Shown here: one piece after another, positions 6,653 to 9,265 of the stretch
How positions within the stretch are numbered: the stretch's first letter is position 1
Layout: the number at the start of each line of letters is the position of its first letter
NCBI GenBank assembly: GCA_902478985.1
Contig: CABSNH010000061.1
Span: 1 to 9,265, forward strand
Source: an uncultured Collinsella sp.
GTDB lineage: Bacteria; Actinomycetota; Coriobacteriia; Coriobacteriales; Coriobacteriaceae
Direction of reading: 5' to 3'
DNA length: 9,265 bases
Program-made: the position numbers and the translations under genes
The notes under the pieces: model-generated
Told to the model about the DNA's origin: nothing
What the model saw: the letters and a program-made list of their open reading frames with translations, nothing else
The model's database searches: none

Positions 6653-6834
6653 CGAGGTCTAATACTTTTCCGCGAAGTGAACGTCTGTTTTTGGACCCCT
6701 GAAGCATCCACATTTTTCGTCGGCAAAATCGCAGGATTTCAGCATTGAAACCGCAGGAAACGGCACCTCTAAAGTGTCGATGATTCAGGGGTCCGTTTTA
6801 GCTCGTTCACTTCTCGGAAAAGTATTAGACCTCG
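6653..6834. repeat. 182-base palindromic element with 56-base inverted arms (MITE-like or structured RNA)
   Basis: The left arm (6653-6708) and the reverse complement of the right arm (6779-6834) align without gaps at 45 of 56 positions. The outer 20 bases, CGAGGTCTAATACTTTTCCG, are perfect. One mismatch follows, then ten matches (GAAGTGAACG), a block of nine consecutive mismatches (6684-6692 against 6795-6803), eleven matches (GGACCCCTGAA), one mismatch and four matches. The 70-base centre holds a small hairpin (GGATTTCA, loop GCAT, TGAAACC; 6734-6752) and two copies of CGCAGGA (6730, 6752). There is no open reading frame of note. GCTA occurs near both outer ends (6648-6651, 6837-6840) but not immediately flanking, so a target-site duplication is not established. 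It may be a non-autonomous transposable element or a dispersed palindromic repeat; transcription is not evident. Confidence 0.8.
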
Positions 6835-7048
6835 CTGCTAGCTACCCAGAAGGACATCTCTTCCTTCCCCACCGCCACCCAAAAACTCATCCAACATTAA
6901 TCTTGGCTCAAGAATCGCTTAATCTATATCCTGCACTATAGAGTTCGACCAAGGGCGGGGCGGCGCCGCGCGACGCAGGCCGCCGAATGCAACGCTCACG
7001 CCCGGGCAAATCGCCCGGCGTCGTGCCCATCGAACGAAAGGATAGGTC
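6835..7048 (+). promoter_or_regulatory. Promoter and GC-rich leader region of the DUF4342 / two-component operon
   Basis: No gene is visible here. The first 115 bases are AT-richer and offer weak promoter candidates: TTGGCT (6903-6908) with TATATC (6925-6930) at a 16-base spacing, or TATAGA (6937-6942). A very GC-rich stretch follows with two possible hairpins: GGCGGC (6959-6964) with GCCGCC (6979-6984), and CCGGGC (7002-7007), loop AAATC, GCCCGG (7013-7018). Neither is followed by a T run, so they are leader structures rather than terminators. AAAGGA (7037-7042) is the ribosome site for the ATG at 7049. The exact promoter is uncertain. Confidence 0.35.
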
Positions 7049-7591
7049 ATGGACGACCTCGAAAAAGCAGAAACCATCCGCACCAAGTGCAACGTGAGCT
7101 ACACCGATGCCAAGGCCGCGCTCGACGCCGCCGACGGCAACGTACTGGATGCCATCATTTGGCTCGAGTCGCAGGGCAAGACCCAGACCACGTCAGCGCA
7201 CGCCGCCACCGAGTCCGAGCCGGTCGATGAGCCCTCGGCCGAGATGGTCGCCGCGCAGGCCGCCTACGAAAAGTCGAGCGAAAAGACCGACTTCTCCAAG
7301 AAGATGGACAGCGTATGGGAGTACCTCAAAAAGCTCTTCCGTCTGAGCCTGGACACCAAGTTTATCGCCACGCGCCGCGATGCGATCATCCTCAACATCC
7401 CCATCCTGATTCCCATCGTCGCCCTGTTTGCCTGGGGCGCCACGATATGGCTGATGCTGATTGGCCTGTTCTTTGGCATGCGCTACCGCATCGACAGCGA
7501 CGGCGACGTGCCCGGCAGCATCAACAACCTTATGAATCACGCCGCCGACGCCGCGGACGACATCAAGCAAAATCTGAACGACGACAAGTAA
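7049..7591 (+). CDS. UBA-like / DUF4342 membrane-associated protein
   Basis: A 180-residue protein with two recognisable parts. Residues 3-41 form a UBA-like three-helix domain, with the pattern seen in EF-Ts and nascent-chain factors (K-x-x-V-S-Y-x-x-A-K-x-A-L-x-x-A-x-G-N-V-L-D-A-I-I-W-L). A charged Ala/Glu-rich linker (about 42-80) leads to a DUF4342-like region (about 85-150) with basic residues at 104-110 and one long hydrophobic stretch (about 112-145) that could be one or two membrane passes. The C-terminal tail (150-180) is acidic and polar. The molecular function of DUF4342 is unknown. AAAGGA sits six bases before the ATG. The response regulator follows after 18 bases, so the three genes are probably co-transcribed. 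A role in envelope stress sensing is conceivable from this context but not shown. Confidence 0.75.
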   Translation: MDDLEKAETIRTKCNVSYTDAKAALDAADGNVLDAIIWLESQGKTQTTSAHAATESEPVDEPSAEMVAAQAAYEKSSEKTDFSKKMDSVWEYLKKLFRLSLDTKFIATRRDAIILNIPILIPIVALFAWGATIWLMLIGLFFGMRYRIDSDGDVPGSINNLMNHAADAADDIKQNLNDDK

Positions 7592-7609
7592 TCGCAGACG
7601 GGGGCACGC

Positions 7610-8395
7610 ATGGCACGGATCCTGATCGTAGAGGACGAGGAGAAAATCGCCCGCTTTGTGACGCTCGAGCTGGAGCACGAGGGCTACCAGGTGGAGCACG
7701 CCGCCGACGGCCGCACCGCCGTGGACCTGGCACTGGAGCGCGACTACGATCTGATTCTGCTCGATGTGCTGTTGCCGCAACTCAACGGCATGGAGGTCCT
7801 GCGGCGTGTCCGCAAGCACAAGGATGTGCCGGTGATCATGGTCACCGCGCGCGATGCCGTGATGGACAAGGTGGCCGGGCTCGATGCCGGCGCCGACGAT
7901 TACCTGACCAAGCCGTTTGCGATCGAGGAGCTGTTCGCACGGATCCGCGTGGCGCTGAAGCGCTCGGAGGCCGTGCGGGCGGCTTCGGGCGTTGGCGGCG
8001 CCGGCGCCGGGGCTGGCGTAGCGAGCAGCACGGCCGCCGGTATCGCCACAATGTCCCCGGCAACCGACACGGCCCAGACCGCTGCCGCGCCCTCCCCCGC
8101 CGCGCTTACCGTTGACTCGGTTGCGCTCGACCCCAACCGCCGCGAAGTCACGGTCGGCGGCTCGCCCATCGCACTCACGGCTCGCGAGTTCGACGTCCTC
8201 GCCCTGCTTATGGCGCATGCCGGCACCGTGCTCACGCGCGAGCGCATCGCGCACGAAGCGCTGGGCTACGAATACGTGGGCGACACCAACAACGTCGACG
8301 TGCACATTGCGCACCTGCGCGCCAAGATCGAAGACGCCGGCAGCGCCCGCATCATCCAGACCGTGCGCGGGGTGGGCTATGTCTGCCGCGCGTAA
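7610..8395 (+). CDS. OmpR/PhoB-family response regulator
   Basis: A 261-residue DNA-binding transcription factor controlled by phosphorylation. The receiver domain (1-117) has acidic residues E8-D9, the phospho-acceptor D52 (LLDVLLPQ), switch T79 and K101 (TKPF). The winged-helix effector (about 168-261) shows the family signature ALTAREFDVLALL, the recognition-helix region NNVDVHIAHLRAKI, and the final wing TVRGVGYVCRA. The two are joined by an unusually long Ala/Gly/Thr/Pro-rich linker (about 118-167, roughly 50 residues), where 10-25 is more usual. The kinase gene begins inside its 3' end with a 17-base overlap, implying coupled translation and a cognate pair. Targets cannot be read from the sequence. 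The ribosome site before the ATG is weak (GGGGG), consistent with coupling to the preceding gene. Confidence 0.92.
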   Translation: MARILIVEDEEKIARFVTLELEHEGYQVEHAADGRTAVDLALERDYDLILLDVLLPQLNGMEVLRRVRKHKDVPVIMVTARDAVMDKVAGLDAGADDYLTKPFAIEELFARIRVALKRSEAVRAASGVGGAGAGAGVASSTAAGIATMSPATDTAQTAAAPSPAALTVDSVALDPNRREVTVGGSPIALTAREFDVLALLMAHAGTVLTRERIAHEALGYEYVGDTNNVDVHIAHLRAKIEDAGSARIIQTVRGVGYVCRA

Positions 8396-9265
8396 CACCG
8401 AGGCCAAGCGCGTCACCTCCATCGCCCGCGCCATCAACTGGGGCTATATGTGGCGCCGCTTGATGAGCTACGTCTGGCTCGATCTGCTGCTGATGGTGAT
8501 TGCGGCGGCGATCCTCGTCTATGGATACAACCAGACGCTGCCCGACAGCGCGTTTACCGCAGGCTGGATTCCCGGCGCCACCGTTCACGGCATGTCGCTG
8601 ACGCCCGCGCGCGGCTGGAACCTGACAACGCTCACCTATACCGTCGAGCTTGCGCGTACCACCAAGACCTTCCCCCTCGCGCAGGACCTCGTCACGCTAT
8701 GGCCTCTCTACCTTGTCGTTGTAGGTTGGCAGGTCATCACCGTGCTCAACATGCTCGGAGGCGCCCGCCGCGTGCGCCGTACCATGGCGCCGCTCAACGA
8801 CCTGGCCTTGCGCGTAGACGAGCTCGGCCGCATGCAGCTCTCCAGCGGCAAGATGGAAACGCTGGAGCAGGCCATCGAGCGCGCAAGCGTCGACTCGCCG
8901 AGCGTCACCACCGGCGACGCCGACCTGGCAAGCATCGAGGTCGCACTCAACCGCCTGCTGCGCCAGATGCAAGAGGCCAAGCTGCAGCAGATGCGCTTTG
9001 TCAACGATGCAAGCCACGAGCTGCGCACGCCCATCGCGGTGATTCAGGGCTACGTAAACATGCTCGACCGCTGGGGCAAAGACGACCCGGACGTGCTGAC
9101 GGAATCCATCGCGTCCCTTAAAGCCGAAAGCGAGCACATGCAGGAGCTCGTGGAGCAGCTGCTGTTTTTGGCGCGCGGCGATGCCGGGCGCACGGTCCTG
9201 CGGCGCGCGAATACCAACCTGGCCGCATTGGTCGGCGAGGTATGCGAGGAATCGCAGATGATCGA
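8379..9265 (+). CDS. Sensor histidine kinase, N-terminal part (cut by window end)
   Basis: The frame is open from the ATG at 8379 to the last base, giving 295 residues; the ATPase domain lies beyond the window. A basic N-terminus precedes TM1 (about 28-48). A short extracytoplasmic loop of about 55 residues (50-105) contains several Trp and Thr. TM2 (about 106-127) is followed by a HAMP-like linker and coiled-coil region (about 128-205). The dimerisation/phospho-acceptor helix carries H213 in FVNDASHELRTPIAVIQGY, the HisKA box with the E-L-R-T-P context of HPK1-type kinases. The small sensor loop suggests sensing at or within the membrane, or through a partner, rather than a large ligand domain. 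It overlaps the response regulator by 17 bases and should phosphorylate that regulator's D52. Confidence 0.92.
   Translation, partial: MSAARNTEAKRVTSIARAINWGYMWRRLMSYVWLDLLLMVIAAAILVYGYNQTLPDSAFTAGWIPGATVHGMSLTPARGWNLTTLTYTVELARTTKTFPLAQDLVTLWPLYLVVVGWQVITVLNMLGGARRVRRTMAPLNDLALRVDELGRMQLSSGKMETLEQAIERASVDSPSVTTGDADLASIEVALNRLLRQMQEAKLQQMRFVNDASHELRTPIAVIQGYVNMLDRWGKDDPDVLTESIASLKAESEHMQELVEQLLFLARGDAGRTVLRRANTNLAALVGEVCEESQMI

Noticed and set aside
6653..6834. CRISPR array, tRNA or riboswitch in the non-coding region
   Set aside because: There are no regularly spaced direct repeats, no cloverleaf or T-loop signature, and no riboswitch core that I recognise; the structure is one large inverted repeat.
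7002..7018. GC-rich hairpin as an intrinsic terminator
   Set aside because: No T run follows on either strand, so it is listed only as a possible leader structure.
7193..8437. 414-codon open frame on the minus strand opposite the response regulator
   Set aside because: It is antisense to the clear response regulator and DUF4342 genes; its composition (His/Val/Gly/Arg-rich, no domain) is typical of a shadow frame in GC-rich DNA.

Overview
The window looks like chromosomal DNA from a GC-rich, gut-type actinobacterium of the class Coriobacteriia, probably Collinsella or a near relative. The grounds are GC-rich codon use, an ATG placed just downstream of a -10 box (a leaderless arrangement common in actinobacteria), and the gene repertoire. 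This taxonomic call is an inference from style; no marker gene is present.

Layout. (1) 126-1307, plus strand: a glutamyl-Q tRNA(Asp) synthetase. Its reading frame runs on past the normal end of the family into about 33 residues that resemble the C-terminal tail of a TacA/DUF1778 antitoxin. (2) 1360-3000, minus strand: a three-gene cluster encoding a small two-helix membrane protein and two different calcineurin-like metallophosphoesterases. The last two genes are coupled by an ATGA overlap. (3) 3201-6077, plus strand: a 958-residue protein with a PLD-type nuclease domain, an SF2 helicase and a DUF3427-like C-terminus, which is the architecture and size of the type IV (modified-cytosine-dependent) restriction enzyme SauUSI. 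Converging on it is a NudG/MutT-like Nudix hydrolase (6123-6518, minus strand), with a hairpin terminator between them. Both genes look less GC-rich than their neighbours, which suggests an acquired block. (4) 6519-7048: a gene-free stretch of about 530 bases. It holds the Nudix promoter, a 182-base palindromic element with 56-base inverted arms (MITE-like or a structured RNA), and a GC-rich leader with hairpins. (5) 7049 to the window end, plus strand: a UBA-like/DUF4342 membrane-associated protein, an OmpR/PhoB-type response regulator, and a sensor histidine kinase cut off by the window edge. These three are tightly packed and probably form one operon.

How the genes may work together. The two-component pair forms a standard signalling unit, and the DUF4342 protein may be an accessory of it or simply an operon partner. 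The SauUSI-like enzyme should destroy DNA carrying 5-methyl- or 5-hydroxymethyl-cytosine. The neighbouring Nudix enzyme resembles NudG, whose known substrates include modified deoxycytidine triphosphates, so the two may be functionally linked; this is a hypothesis only. The strongest structural oddities are the synthetase-antitoxin tail fusion and the long inverted-repeat element.
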